The notes under the pieces: model-generated
Told to the model about the DNA's origin: nothing
The model's input: the letters and a program-made list of their open reading frames with translations, nothing else
Database searches by the model: none
Shown here: positions 37,905-47,485 of the stretch, in pieces
Layout: each line of letters starts with the position of its first letter
Numbering within the stretch: position 1 is the first letter of the stretch
Source of the DNA: Acholeplasmatales bacterium
Lineage (GTDB): Bacteria > Bacillota_I > Bacilli_A > Acholeplasmatales > Anaeroplasmataceae
Direction of reading: 5' to 3'
Assembly: GCA_900767915.1 (NCBI GenBank)
Contig: CAAGAX010000055.1
Span: 1-64,000, forward strand
DNA length: 64,000 nt
Made by a program: the position numbers and the translations under genes

Positions 37905-38535
37905 ATATACCCTCCTCAAGAATTAATAGAGAATTAGGATATTTATTATCTAAATATTTAATATCCATTTGATTTAATTCCTCTATAAAATCTATTTCCT
38001 CATCATTTAAATTAGAAAGCGTAAATTTATATTTATTATTTATTAACAATCCTATTATATTACAATTTGTATTAATTTTAAAATACATTGAAACACTTCT
38101 TATTAAAATTCCACTTCCAATTGGAATAATAACATTATTAAATGTATAATTATTAATAATTTTCTTCAAATCATTTAAATAAGCCTTAAATGATATTTTA
38201 GTATCTAATAAATTTATAAGATAAGAATTTTCAATTTCTAATGAAACATCCTTAGCTAAATCAATAAGTTCATTATAGCCAAACATAGTTGTAGCCCTAA
38301 TTAGGCTAGCTTTATTATTGACTAATATATCAGTTTTTTTATTATCTAAATCATCTGGAACAATTAAAATATGCTTAATATTAATTTTAGATAAATAATT
38401 AGATAAGCTAATGATACTACTACCACCTCCAAAGGATACAATAGTAGTATCAAAAGATATAGTCTTTTTTTCTAATAAGGAATCAATTAAATATTTTATA
38501 CTAATATCTATATGATTAAAACGATATATTTCCAT
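37885..38535 (-). CDS. Putative PLP fold-type II pseudoenzyme
   Basis: A 216-residue protein that looks like a shortened member of the tryptophan synthase beta/threonine synthase fold. IVSFGGGSSIISLSNYLSK (about 32-50) aligns with the Ser-Gly-Asn-x-x helix motif, HILIVPDDLDNKK with the next strand and its Pro-Glu turn, and NVIIPIGSGILI (about 145) with the Gly-Gly-Gly phosphate loop. The N-terminal segment that carries the PLP-binding Lys in real enzymes is missing; only about 30 residues precede the first motif. I therefore infer that it does not bind PLP covalently. It lies between pepF and a small acidic protein, both overlapping. Confidence 0.45.
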   Translation of the reverse strand: MEIYRFNHIDISIKYLIDSLLEKKTISFDTTIVSFGGGSSIISLSNYLSKINIKHILIVPDDLDNKKTDILVNNKASLIRATTMFGYNELIDLAKDVSLEIENSYLINLLDTKISFKAYLNDLKKIINNYTFNNVIIPIGSGILIRSVSMYFKINTNCNIIGLLINNKYKFTLSNLNDEEIDFIEELNQMDIKYLDNKYPNSLLILEEGIYEDIKI

Positions 38536-40298
38536 TAAGCTAATGAAGCCTCTAGCTCATTTAATAATTCCTCAAGTCTTTTAACAACTGAAATAAATGG
38601 CTCTTTTGTACTTAAATCAACTCCAGCCTCTTTAATTAATTCAACTGGATCATTGCTTCCACCTGCTCTTAATAAATTAATATATCTATCAAAATCATCC
38701 TTATTTCCACTCTTTACCTTATTATATAAGGCTAAAGAAGCACTATAGCTTGTTGCGTATTGATATACATAATATGGAGTATGGAATAAATGAGGAATAC
38801 TTGCCCAAACCATATCCTTATATGGCTCATCATTTAAATCAATATCGTAATATTCTTTATATAATTCCTTCATAATATTTGATAAATAATCAGCTGTAAC
38901 AGCATTTCCAGATTCAACCATTGTATGAGCTTGATATTCAAAATCAGCAAATAATGCTTGACGATAGAATGTAGCAATTAAATCATCAATGGCTTGTTCT
39001 AATAATACTATTCTTTCATTTTTATCTTCAATATTGGCAACTAAATAATCTAAGAATAGCTGTTCATTAAATGTAGAAGCTACTTCTGCAACAAATATTA
39101 CATAATTAGCAGTTTCAGGTGCTTGAGATTCATTTGCATATAGGGTATGAATAGAATGTCCACATTCATGAGCAATTGTAAAGGCACTTGATAATGAATC
39201 AGTATGATTTAATAAAATATAAGGACCCTCTTCATATGTACTTGTAGAATAAGCACCAGTAGCCTTTCCATCAGCTGGATATACATCTACTCTACCAAAA
39301 TCTAATGCCTTTAAGGCTTTATTATAATAATCATCACCCATTCTCTTACATGCTTTTAGAACCATATTTCTAGAATCAAGGTATGAATATTTTTTATTAG
39401 ATTCCTTTAAATGTAAGAATCTATCATATGTATGAATTGTCTTTAAATTTAAATACTTTTTTCTTAATTCATAGTATTTTTTTATTAAACTAGTATTTTC
39501 CTTTGTTGTTTCTATTAAGGATTTGAAAACCTTTAAATCAATATTTTCCTTATATAGTTTACAAGCTAATGATGATTCATAACCCTTATTTTTAGCTATA
39601 TTCCAATCAGTATCTAAAATACCATTATAAATACCTGCAAAAGTATTTTTATGATCATAATAGAATTTAAAGATTGCCTCAAAAATAATTCTTCTATCCT
39701 CTTGATTAGCTATTTTGCCTAAATAATATCTATAATTTGAATTATTAACTGTAAGCTTTTCATTATTAGATAAAGTAACTGTAATATCAAAATTATCTGT
39801 AATAGCTAATGCATCATATAATTTAACAATATCATTTTCACATGTATCAAGTGAAGCTATAACTTCTTCAACCTCACTACTTCTTACATGCTCTTCTAAT
39901 CTAAATAGCTTTTTTAAACTATATAAATTAGAAGCTATATCTCTATCTTCCTTACACCAATCTAATATAACCTTGCCAACCTTAAGCATCTCAGGATCAG
40001 CAAAAGCCATCTTTTGACTAAAGTCACTATAAATACCATATACTCTATTTAAATCCTTTTGACTATCTAAATTCTTTTGATTTAAATCCTTTTTCATATA
40101 AGCATAATTAAATATCTTTTCTAATAAAAGACTTGCATCTTTACTTTTTAATAAAAATTCTTTAAATAAAGCCTTATCATTTAATTTTCCTTTATAGCTT
40201 AATAAATCATCACTTAAATGCTGGAATTTTTCTAAATCATTATTCCAATCCTCTTTAGTTTTATAAATAATACTTAAATTCCATTCTAAATTTTCCAT
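38535..40298 (-). CDS. pepF: Oligoendopeptidase F (M3 family)
   Basis: A 587-residue cytoplasmic zinc metallopeptidase that cleaves short peptides. The zinc motif HECGH is at about 378 in TIAHECGHSIHTLYA. The second Glu ligand follows in YVIFVAEVASTFNE. The N-terminal helical domain and the PHLFHTPYYVYQYA block near the C-terminus are typical of PepF. Length is standard (about 600). It shares one base with the downstream gene and lies 10 nt behind the ABC exporter. Confidence 0.94.
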   Translation of the reverse strand: MENLEWNLSIIYKTKEDWNNDLEKFQHLSDDLLSYKGKLNDKALFKEFLLKSKDASLLLEKIFNYAYMKKDLNQKNLDSQKDLNRVYGIYSDFSQKMAFADPEMLKVGKVILDWCKEDRDIASNLYSLKKLFRLEEHVRSSEVEEVIASLDTCENDIVKLYDALAITDNFDITVTLSNNEKLTVNNSNYRYYLGKIANQEDRRIIFEAIFKFYYDHKNTFAGIYNGILDTDWNIAKNKGYESSLACKLYKENIDLKVFKSLIETTKENTSLIKKYYELRKKYLNLKTIHTYDRFLHLKESNKKYSYLDSRNMVLKACKRMGDDYYNKALKALDFGRVDVYPADGKATGAYSTSTYEEGPYILLNHTDSLSSAFTIAHECGHSIHTLYANESQAPETANYVIFVAEVASTFNEQLFLDYLVANIEDKNERIVLLEQAIDDLIATFYRQALFADFEYQAHTMVESGNAVTADYLSNIMKELYKEYYDIDLNDEPYKDMVWASIPHLFHTPYYVYQYATSYSASLALYNKVKSGNKDDFDRYINLLRAGGSNDPVELIKEAGVDLSTKEPFISVVKRLEELLNELEASLA

Positions 40299-40308
40299 TA
40301 TTATTCTC

Positions 40309-42150
40309 CTATTCTAATTCCAAATTACCAGTTGAAAGCTCATAATAAACTCCTTTAAGCTTAATTAAATCATCATGATCTCCACGTTCAATAATTTTTC
40401 CTTTATCTAATACCATTATAGCATTAGAATTCTTTACTGTCGATAACCTATGTGCAATTACAAATACAGTTCTATTCTCCATTAGCCTATCCATACCCTT
40501 TTCAACTAATGATTCTGTTCTAGTATCAATAGATGATGTAGCCTCATCTAATATCAAAATAGGGCATTTTGAAATAGCAGCTCTAGCAATAGATAATAAT
40601 TGTCTTTGTCCTTGGGATAAATTACTTCCATCTCCATAGATCATTGTATCTAGGCCATTAGGTAATCTTTTTATAAAGCCCCATGCATTGGCAAGCTTAC
40701 ATGCTTCAATAACTTCAGAATCAGTTGCTTCTAAATTACCATATTTTATATTTTCTTTAATTGTACCAGTAAATAAATGAGTATCTTGTAATACAATTCC
40801 TAATGAGTGTCTCAAATCATTCTTTTTAATAGCTTTAATATTAATTCCATCAATAGTTATTGTACCACCTTCTATTTCATAGAATCTATTAATTAAGTTA
40901 GTAATAGTGGTTTTTCCTGCACCAGTAGAACCAACAAAGGCTATTTTTTGACCTGGCTTTGCATAAAGGCTTAAATCAGTTAATATTCTTTTACCATCAA
41001 TATATGAAAAATCAACATTATAAAATCTTACATCACCCTTTAATAATGTTAAATTACCATTATCATTCCAAGCAAATATTTCAGTTTTTTCATTAGTAAT
41101 AACAAGCTTATCATTTTGATATTCGGCATTAACTAATGTTACATTTCCTTCATCAATTTCACTTTCTTCATCCATAATTCTAAAGATTCTTTCAGCTCCA
41201 GCTAAACCATTTAATAAAATATTAGCTTGATTTGTAAATTGATTAATAGGTAAAGCACCCTGACGAACAAATACTAAATAAGAAGAGATTCCACCAATAG
41301 TTAATGTAGATATAGGAATATATTTCATTGCAATTAAGCCACCTATAATTGCGACTATAGCATAATTTATATATGATATGGCAACTACCATTGGGACCAT
41401 TGAAAAAGAAAATCTTAAGGCTTGATAATTAACACGTCTTAATTGTTCATTTTTTTGTCTAAAAATTTCATTGTTATCTTTTTCATGATTAAATACCTTT
41501 ACTACCTTTAAGCCAGTTACAGTTTCTTCTATAAAGCCATTAGCAGAAGCTAATACCTTACTTGATTCATAAAAGGCATTTTTGCTTTTCTTTGAGGCAA
41601 AAATAATATAAGTAAACATAATAATATAAAACATAAAGCAAATAAGTGATAATAGCCAATTAATAATAAATATTATAACAATTAATCCTACTATTTGAAT
41701 AAAATTAGTTATCAGCATTGCAAAGGCATTATTTAATGCATCAGATAAAGAATCTATATCATTAATATAATTACTCATTATTTCTCCATGAGTTCTTCTA
41801 TCAAAATAAGATAATGGTAATGTTTCCATTTTATTAAACATATCACTTCTCATTTCATATATAACCTTTTGAGCGAAGGAGGCCATTATTTGAGTATAGC
41901 CTAATGTAGATAAAACACCTATTAAATAAATAGAAGCCTCAAGAACTAGCATTTTCCATAGGTCATTAAAGTATTCATCCTTAGTATATTTATCAATAAT
42001 AGGCTGTAAAAAGTAAATCCCTAATAAATTAGATAAAGCTGATAATATAACTAAGATTGCAACTACAAGTAAAATTAGCTTATGTCTACCCATATATTTA
42101 AGTAATCTTTTAATTGTCATTTTAAAATTTTGAGGTCTTTTATTCTTCAT
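40309..42150 (-). CDS. Second heterodimeric ABC exporter, subunit with canonical site
   Basis: A 613-residue half-transporter with six transmembrane helices (about 20-320) and an ATPase domain. Walker A is GSTGAGKTT, the signature is LSQGQRQLLSIAR, Walker B is ILILDEATSSID with catalytic Glu, and the H-loop is VIAHRLSTV. An insertion of about 40 residues (VTLVNAEYQNDK and following) precedes the ATPase domain, as in YheH/BmrD-type subunits. It overlaps its partner by 11 nt and has its own AGGAGG site. Substrate unknown. Confidence 0.9.
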   Translation of the reverse strand: MKNKRPQNFKMTIKRLLKYMGRHKLILLVVAILVILSALSNLLGIYFLQPIIDKYTKDEYFNDLWKMLVLEASIYLIGVLSTLGYTQIMASFAQKVIYEMRSDMFNKMETLPLSYFDRRTHGEIMSNYINDIDSLSDALNNAFAMLITNFIQIVGLIVIIFIINWLLSLICFMFYIIMFTYIIFASKKSKNAFYESSKVLASANGFIEETVTGLKVVKVFNHEKDNNEIFRQKNEQLRRVNYQALRFSFSMVPMVVAISYINYAIVAIIGGLIAMKYIPISTLTIGGISSYLVFVRQGALPINQFTNQANILLNGLAGAERIFRIMDEESEIDEGNVTLVNAEYQNDKLVITNEKTEIFAWNDNGNLTLLKGDVRFYNVDFSYIDGKRILTDLSLYAKPGQKIAFVGSTGAGKTTITNLINRFYEIEGGTITIDGINIKAIKKNDLRHSLGIVLQDTHLFTGTIKENIKYGNLEATDSEVIEACKLANAWGFIKRLPNGLDTMIYGDGSNLSQGQRQLLSIARAAISKCPILILDEATSSIDTRTESLVEKGMDRLMENRTVFVIAHRLSTVKNSNAIMVLDKGKIIERGDHDDLIKLKGVYYELSTGNLELE

Positions 42151-43867
42151 AGTTTCCTCCTAATTGACTTTTTACTAATTCTTTATAAATAGTCGATGTT
42201 TTTAATAATTCATTATGATTACCAATATTAACTATTTTACCTTCATCAAGAATAACGATAAAATCAGAATCCATTATAGAGGTTACTCTTTGTCCTATTA
42301 TTATGTTAGTTACATTCTTTAGGCTTCTAATACCCTTTAATATCTTTCTTTCTGTTTCCATATCACAAGCTGAGGTTGAATCATCAAAAATAATAATTTT
42401 AGGTTTTTTTAATAATGCTCTTGCGATACATAATCTTTGACGTTGTCCTCCTGATACATTAACTCCGCCTTGTCCTAAATTATAATCTAAGCCATTAGGT
42501 AATCTATTTATAAATTCATCACTACAAGAAATACTTATTGCTTTATTTATTTCTTCTTCAGTTGCGTTTTTGTTTCCCCATAAAAGATTCTCTCTTATAG
42601 TACCTGAAAATAAAACATTATTTTGTAATACAATTGATATACTATCTCTTAAATTAACTAAATCATAATTTTTAACATTTTCATTATCTATTAAAACTTC
42701 ACCATTAGAGACATCATATAATCTTAATATTAAGGATACTAAAGTAGATTTAGAAGAACCAGTACCTCCCATAATACCAATACTAGTACCATGAGGTATT
42801 TTTAAATTAATATCTGATAAAACATATTCTTCACTTGTTTTCTTATATTTAAAATATACATTTTTAAATTCAATATCACCATTTTTTACTAATTTATTAC
42901 CTAAAGATAATATATCTATTTTTTCATCAAAGATTTCAACTATTCTTTTTGATGAAGCAAATGATCTATTCATCAATAAAAATACATTTGATAACATCAT
43001 AATTGAATTAATGACCTGTAATACATATGATAATAATGCTGAAATTGTACCTACTTCTAAAGTATTATTATGAACCATGACAGAACCAAATGAAATAAGC
43101 ATTACAGTAACAGTATACATAGAAAGCTGAAAGGCTGGTTGATTTAAAGAGGAAATTTTAAATGTATTCTTAGTTATATTAGAAACATTTTCATTTGCTT
43201 CATTAAACTTTTTTTCTTCATATTCCTCTCTTACATATGATTTAACTGTTCTAATAGCAGTAACATTTTCTCTAACACGTTGATTTAAACTATCAACATT
43301 ATCCTGTAATACTGAATAAGATGGTGCTACCTTCTTTATAATTAAAAATAAAATAAGTGCTAAAACAGGTATAACACAAGCAAAAATCCATCCTAATGAA
43401 GGTGCCATTATAAAGACTAGACCAACACCCATAAATAATAGAATTGGTGATCTTATTACAGGTCTAACACTTCCAGCTAAGGTATTTTGCATAATTTGAA
43501 CATCATTTGTAGCACGAGTTACAAGTGATGAAATATCAAAATGATCTAAATTAGAAAATGAATATTCTTGAATTTTTGAATATACCTCTTCTCTTAATGT
43601 ATATGAAAAATTAGTTACTAGCTTAGCGTTAAATATTGAATAAAAATGTCCAAATATTAAAGAAACTAGTGAACATAAAATAATCCAAGCTCCTGAATAG
43701 ATAATAGCCATTATATCTTGATTTTTTATACCATTATTAATAATATCCTTCATAAAAAAAGGTATTAATAATTCAAAGGCAGTTTCAACAACAACTAGAA
43801 AAATTGTCATAATTAAATTTATTTTATCTCTTTTAAGATAAGCTAAAATTCTCATTAAATCCTTCAT
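42140..43867 (-). CDS. Second heterodimeric ABC exporter, subunit with degenerate site
   Basis: A 575-residue half-transporter. Walker A is GGTGSSKST with an unusual Ser in place of Gly before Lys, the signature is VSGGQRQRLCIAR and Walker B is IIIFDDSTSACD, with Asp replacing the catalytic Glu. The H-loop position reads GQRVTSI, so Gln stands for His. These changes fit the inactive-site partner of LmrCD/BmrCD-like exporters. A TTG 21 bases upstream opens the frame, but the ATG at 43867 lies 9 nt after GGAGG. A 24-bp palindrome sits immediately upstream. Confidence 0.9.
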   Translation of the reverse strand: MKDLMRILAYLKRDKINLIMTIFLVVVETAFELLIPFFMKDIINNGIKNQDIMAIIYSGAWIILCSLVSLIFGHFYSIFNAKLVTNFSYTLREEVYSKIQEYSFSNLDHFDISSLVTRATNDVQIMQNTLAGSVRPVIRSPILLFMGVGLVFIMAPSLGWIFACVIPVLALILFLIIKKVAPSYSVLQDNVDSLNQRVRENVTAIRTVKSYVREEYEEKKFNEANENVSNITKNTFKISSLNQPAFQLSMYTVTVMLISFGSVMVHNNTLEVGTISALLSYVLQVINSIMMLSNVFLLMNRSFASSKRIVEIFDEKIDILSLGNKLVKNGDIEFKNVYFKYKKTSEEYVLSDINLKIPHGTSIGIMGGTGSSKSTLVSLILRLYDVSNGEVLIDNENVKNYDLVNLRDSISIVLQNNVLFSGTIRENLLWGNKNATEEEINKAISISCSDEFINRLPNGLDYNLGQGGVNVSGGQRQRLCIARALLKKPKIIIFDDSTSACDMETERKILKGIRSLKNVTNIIIGQRVTSIMDSDFIVILDEGKIVNIGNHNELLKTSTIYKELVKSQLGGNYEE

Positions 43868-43881
43868 TTTAATAAACCTCC

Positions 43882-43905
43882 TTTTCAAATTATATAATTT
43901 GAAAA
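43882..43905. promoter_or_regulatory. 24-bp perfect palindrome upstream of the ABC exporter
   Basis: TTTTCAAATTAT and its exact complement ATAATTTGAAAA form a perfect 24-bp palindrome abutting the ribosome binding site of the exporter gene. It has no T run for termination and its centre is ATAT. It looks like an operator for a dimeric regulator such as MarR or TetR. No regulator gene is adjacent. Confidence 0.5.
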
Positions 43906-43932
43906 TTAAAAAATAATTATAGAATTAATAAA

Positions 43933-43962
43933 TATTAAAATAGGTACCAAGTTGGTACCTAT
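43933..43962 (-). terminator. Terminator after luxS
   Basis: Stem ATAGGTACC / GGTACCTAT with a short loop (43940-43962), followed on the minus strand by TTTAATATTT, 5 nt behind the luxS stop. Confidence 0.8.
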
Positions 43963-43967
43963 CAAGC

Positions 43968-44411
43968 TTAATTATTTTCTAAAACTGCTTTGTATTTTTC
44001 AGCATAATATTTAGCCATATCTAAATTCATATCTAAATAATTGCCACATTCAATAGGAGTAGCACCTGGAATATCGCCTTCAAAATTTATAATAAAATTC
44101 ATAGCTTCTAATACATCCTTCTTTACTACTTCTATATTATCAATACCCTTATATATTAAATAAAAGCCAGTTCTACATCCCATTGGACCAAAATACATTG
44201 TTTTATCAGAATGATAATTTCTAAAATATGTTGCCGCTAAATGCTCTATAGTATGAATTGGAGCAGTATCCATTACAGGCTCAAAATTAGGTCTTGTAAA
44301 TCTTAAATCATAGGTAGTAAATGTAAAAGAATCAAATGTATCAACTCTTGAAACATAAATACCTGGAAGTAATGTTAAATGATTTACTGTAAAGCTTTTA
44401 ATTTTCTCCAT
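43968..44411 (-). CDS. luxS: S-ribosylhomocysteine lyase
   Basis: A 147-residue iron enzyme that splits S-ribosylhomocysteine to homocysteine and DPD, the precursor of autoinducer-2. The metal motif HTIEHLAATYFRN (His-x-x-Glu-His, about 52-64) and the catalytic Cys in GPMGCRTGFYL (about 79) are intact. I use the ATG at 44411 with AGGTG in front. A GTG three codons upstream overlaps that site and is less likely. It overlaps hisS by 14 nt. Confidence 0.96.
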   Translation of the reverse strand: MEKIKSFTVNHLTLLPGIYVSRVDTFDSFTFTTYDLRFTRPNFEPVMDTAPIHTIEHLAATYFRNYHSDKTMYFGPMGCRTGFYLIYKGIDNIEVVKKDVLEAMNFIINFEGDIPGATPIECGNYLDMNLDMAKYYAEKYKAVLENN

Positions 44412-45651
44412 TATTTTCACCTATAATATGTAATTCATTTGCTTCATTATTTTCATCATAAATAATATATCCCATATAGCCATCAGCTTCTATTCTATTT
44501 AAAAGTTTACCAACCTTTTTAGGAAATTCAAATAATGAAACCTGATAATTAGCTCTATAGCCATCAGCAAATTCCATAGCCTTTACATAATCATTCTTAT
44601 AAATGATTGCTAGCTTATTTTGGTTTGGAATTTTAAAATCAATATCCTTTAATATTGCATAAATTCTTTCAAAGCCCATTGAAAAGCCAACAGCAGGTAC
44701 AGATTCACCAATGAATTTACCAATTAAATTATCATATCTACCGCCACCACCAATTGTACCACCAAATTTAATGCTAGAGATTTCAAAAACACAACCAGTG
44801 TAATAGCCCTGTCCACGAACAAGTGTATAATCATAAATAATTTTATAGTTACTGTTAGAAAGCTTACTTGCACCTAAAATAACATATTTTAAATCATTTA
44901 AATATTCATTATCACCAAGTAATTCTTCTACTTTTTCTAATGAAACTGGCGTACTAATAAAGCTAATAAGCTTTTCTATTGCATCAATATTATAGCCTTT
45001 AGCTATAAGCTCATTTTTAACTCCCTCTGCTTCAATCTTATCAAGCTTATCTAAGGAAATACATACCTCATCTAAATTTTCTTCAATAAAGCCCATTTTT
45101 AATAATGAAGCTCTTAAAATTTGTCTATGATTAATTCTAATAGAAAATTCCCCAATTGGTAATGTTAATAAAGCTCTACCTGTTGCAGTAATTAATTCTA
45201 TTTCAGCATTAATTGATTTATTACCAATAACATCAATGTCACATTGATAGAATTCTCTATCTCTTCCTCTTTGAGGACGCTCAGCACGATATACTCTATC
45301 TATTTGAATAAATTTACCAATTTGAGGTAAGCTAGCTCTATTAGAAGCATAGAATCTTGTTAATGGTAAGGTTAAATCATAACGTAATCCCATATCAGCA
45401 AGTTTATTATATTCCTTATTTTCTAAAGCTTTATCTAGCTTTTCTCCACGCTTTAATATTTTAAAAATAAGCTTTTGGTTTTCTCCTCCCTCCTTATTAT
45501 CGATATTTTCAATATCCTCAATTGCAGGAGTATAAATTCTTTCAAAGCCAAAGCTTTTATAAACCTCACTAATTTTTGAAATCATGTAATCTCTTATTGC
45601 TGCATCACGTGGTATAAAATCATTCATACCCTTAAGTGGTTGTTTTATCAT
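44398..45651 (-). CDS. hisS: Histidyl-tRNA synthetase
   Basis: A 417-residue class II synthetase that charges tRNA-His. Motif 2 is in RAERPQRGRDREFYQCDID (about 115-133), the His A block is LVRGQGYYTGCVFEI and motif 3 is VGFSMGFERIYAIL. A normal anticodon-binding domain closes the protein. It is not paired with aspS, its usual neighbour in Bacilli. Instead it sits between a COG0523 GTPase and luxS on one transcript. No T-box was seen ahead of it. Confidence 0.95.
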   Translation of the reverse strand: MIKQPLKGMNDFIPRDAAIRDYMISKISEVYKSFGFERIYTPAIEDIENIDNKEGGENQKLIFKILKRGEKLDKALENKEYNKLADMGLRYDLTLPLTRFYASNRASLPQIGKFIQIDRVYRAERPQRGRDREFYQCDIDVIGNKSINAEIELITATGRALLTLPIGEFSIRINHRQILRASLLKMGFIEENLDEVCISLDKLDKIEAEGVKNELIAKGYNIDAIEKLISFISTPVSLEKVEELLGDNEYLNDLKYVILGASKLSNSNYKIIYDYTLVRGQGYYTGCVFEISSIKFGGTIGGGGRYDNLIGKFIGESVPAVGFSMGFERIYAILKDIDFKIPNQNKLAIIYKNDYVKAMEFADGYRANYQVSLFEFPKKVGKLLNRIEADGYMGYIIYDENNEANELHIIGENNGEN

Positions 45652-45660
45652 AAAATATAC

Positions 45661-46563
45661 CTAGCTTAATAGCTTTTTTATCCTTTCTTCATTTAAATTA
45701 GTACCAATTATTATTATCACTCTTTGAGCATTCAAACATTTATTTATAGTAGTTTCATCATGAGTAGCATTTATTTCATACCAATCATCATCAAAAATAA
45801 ATCCTTTGATTCGTATTATAACACCTAAATTTTTATCTTCAAATAAAATCTTCATTCTTTTTAATAAATCTTCCTTTTTTATATTAGAATTTAAAATATA
45901 AATAGAGTTAAAGATACTATTATAATCAAATGATAAAGAATTATGATATAAATCATTATAGCCTATATTATTTAATCTTTCAAAATCAAAATCATCCCAA
46001 GAATAATCAATAATAGGAATATTTAAATAATCCTTATTTGTATTATATGAATCTAATATATTATAAATTTTTTTCTTTACTATTTCAGGATCATTTTTAT
46101 CAAGCTTACTAATAAAAATAATACCAGCTGATGTAATTTCATTAACAAATAAGGATTCCTCATATTTATTTTCAAATTTAGGCATATCAGAAATAGCTAT
46201 AACACTACCAATAGAAAATAAATCAATTATAGCTTCATCATTCATAACATCAAGAAAATCATTGACATTAAAAATACCAGATGGCTCCACTATTACATGA
46301 GAAAAATGATAAAGAGATAAAGTAATTAACTTAGTTCTAAATCTTCTTTTCCAATCACTAGATGAGCTATCTAAGACAACCTCAATATGAACACCCATTC
46401 TTTCTAAATCTGAAAATAGTAATCTATCAACATTAATAGCTCCAAAATCATTTACTATAATAGCAATTTTTTCATTATGATTAATTAAATATTGTGCATA
46501 CTTATGTATGAAGGTAGTTTTGCCACTACCTAAAAAGCCTGTTACTAGATCCACCCTTGCCAT
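45661..46563 (-). CDS. COG0523-like GTPase lacking the CxCC motif
   Basis: A 300-residue G3E-family GTPase (CobW/YjiA/ZNG1 group), whose members insert metals such as Zn or Co into client enzymes. Walker A GFLGSGKTTF is at 9-18, the switch region is IVNDFGAINVD, VEPSGIF is the Walker B area, and SKLD the base-specificity motif. The family hallmark Cys-x-Cys-Cys after switch I is absent: its place reads VLDSSSSDWK (about 63-72). The C-terminal domain is present but short. Metal delivery by the usual route seems unlikely. It lies 9 nt ahead of hisS, with luxS, a metalloenzyme, next. Confidence 0.8.
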   Translation of the reverse strand: MARVDLVTGFLGSGKTTFIHKYAQYLINHNEKIAIIVNDFGAINVDRLLFSDLERMGVHIEVVLDSSSSDWKRRFRTKLITLSLYHFSHVIVEPSGIFNVNDFLDVMNDEAIIDLFSIGSVIAISDMPKFENKYEESLFVNEITSAGIIFISKLDKNDPEIVKKKIYNILDSYNTNKDYLNIPIIDYSWDDFDFERLNNIGYNDLYHNSLSFDYNSIFNSIYILNSNIKKEDLLKRMKILFEDKNLGVIIRIKGFIFDDDWYEINATHDETTINKCLNAQRVIIIIGTNLNEERIKKLLS

Positions 46564-46752
46564 AACATCACCTACTAAATTTAAATAATACTAAATATAT
46601 TATACATTTTATAATATAAATATAAAAATGAAAGTGATTACAATATAAAAAAAGTGAAAAATAAATTCTTAACTCTAAGAATGTATAATTCTTTAACTAA
46701 TAATATAGAATTTTCTAACTAATTCGTAAATTAAATGTACTTTATAACCTAA

Positions 46753-46782
46753 TAAAAAATGCATATCATTTTAAATATGCAT
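46753..46782 (-). terminator. Terminator after the ldh-linked membrane gene
   Basis: Stem ATGCATAT / ATATGCAT (46759-46782) followed on the minus strand by TTTTTTA. Confidence 0.8.
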
Positions 46783-46794
46783 AATTATAAATAT

Positions 46795-47475
46795 TTATTT
46801 TTTAAATAATTTAGTTACAATTTTCTTTATATTACTAAATCTATTATTATTATCATTATCCAAAACAGTAATATCATTATTATTATCATTTTTTCCTAAT
46901 AATAAATTTGTAACTCCTTTAAAGCAATTTTCTTTAATGTCATTATATGTATCGTAGCCTTTTTTTATTTCCTTTAGCATACTACTATTTTCATAATCCA
47001 ATTTTAAAGATTCAATAAACAAATCAATATAATTAGTTATGAATCTTGTTATTAAATCAATTAATATTTGAATAAATAAAGTTACAATAGAAATAATAGT
47101 AGTTAGTTTCTTTAAATCTGTAGTATTATCAAAAGAGAAAATCTCAATTATAGCTAAAATAATAATAGTAAGCTTTATTATATATTTTATAGCTTTGACA
47201 ATCAAATTAACCTTATGCTTAATATTCCTTTTGATATATTTATTTTTACTAAATAAAAGTAACAAATCAAAGATAAAATAAAATAAGCTTATTAAAAATA
47301 AAATAGAATAAATTATTAAATATGTAATATTATTTAGATTAGAAAATAATAAATAGATATTATACGCTAAAAAAATTACTTGAGCAAGAAATGATGTTAT
47401 TCTTTGAATTTGTGTAATATCCTTCTTAAGCTTTAAAAAGGTATTATATGTGTTTTTATAAGATATTAAAGGCAT
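46795..47475 (-). CDS. Unrecognised four-helix membrane protein
   Basis: A 226-residue protein of unknown family. Four hydrophobic segments are visible at about 26-46, 50-74, 93-113 and 124-145. A cytoplasmic tail follows, with an Asn/Asp-rich linker (NDNNNDITVLDNDNNN) and a basic C-terminus (KKIVTKLFKK). The start lies 10 nt behind ldh and has only a weak ribosome binding site, so expression probably depends on the ldh transcript. No function can be inferred. Confidence 0.6.
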   Translation of the reverse strand: MPLISYKNTYNTFLKLKKDITQIQRITSFLAQVIFLAYNIYLLFSNLNNITYLIIYSILFLISLFYFIFDLLLLFSKNKYIKRNIKHKVNLIVKAIKYIIKLTIIILAIIEIFSFDNTTDLKKLTTIISIVTLFIQILIDLITRFITNYIDLFIESLKLDYENSSMLKEIKKGYDTYNDIKENCFKGVTNLLLGKNDNNNDITVLDNDNNNRFSNIKKIVTKLFKK

Positions 47476-47485
47476 ATTTTAATCA

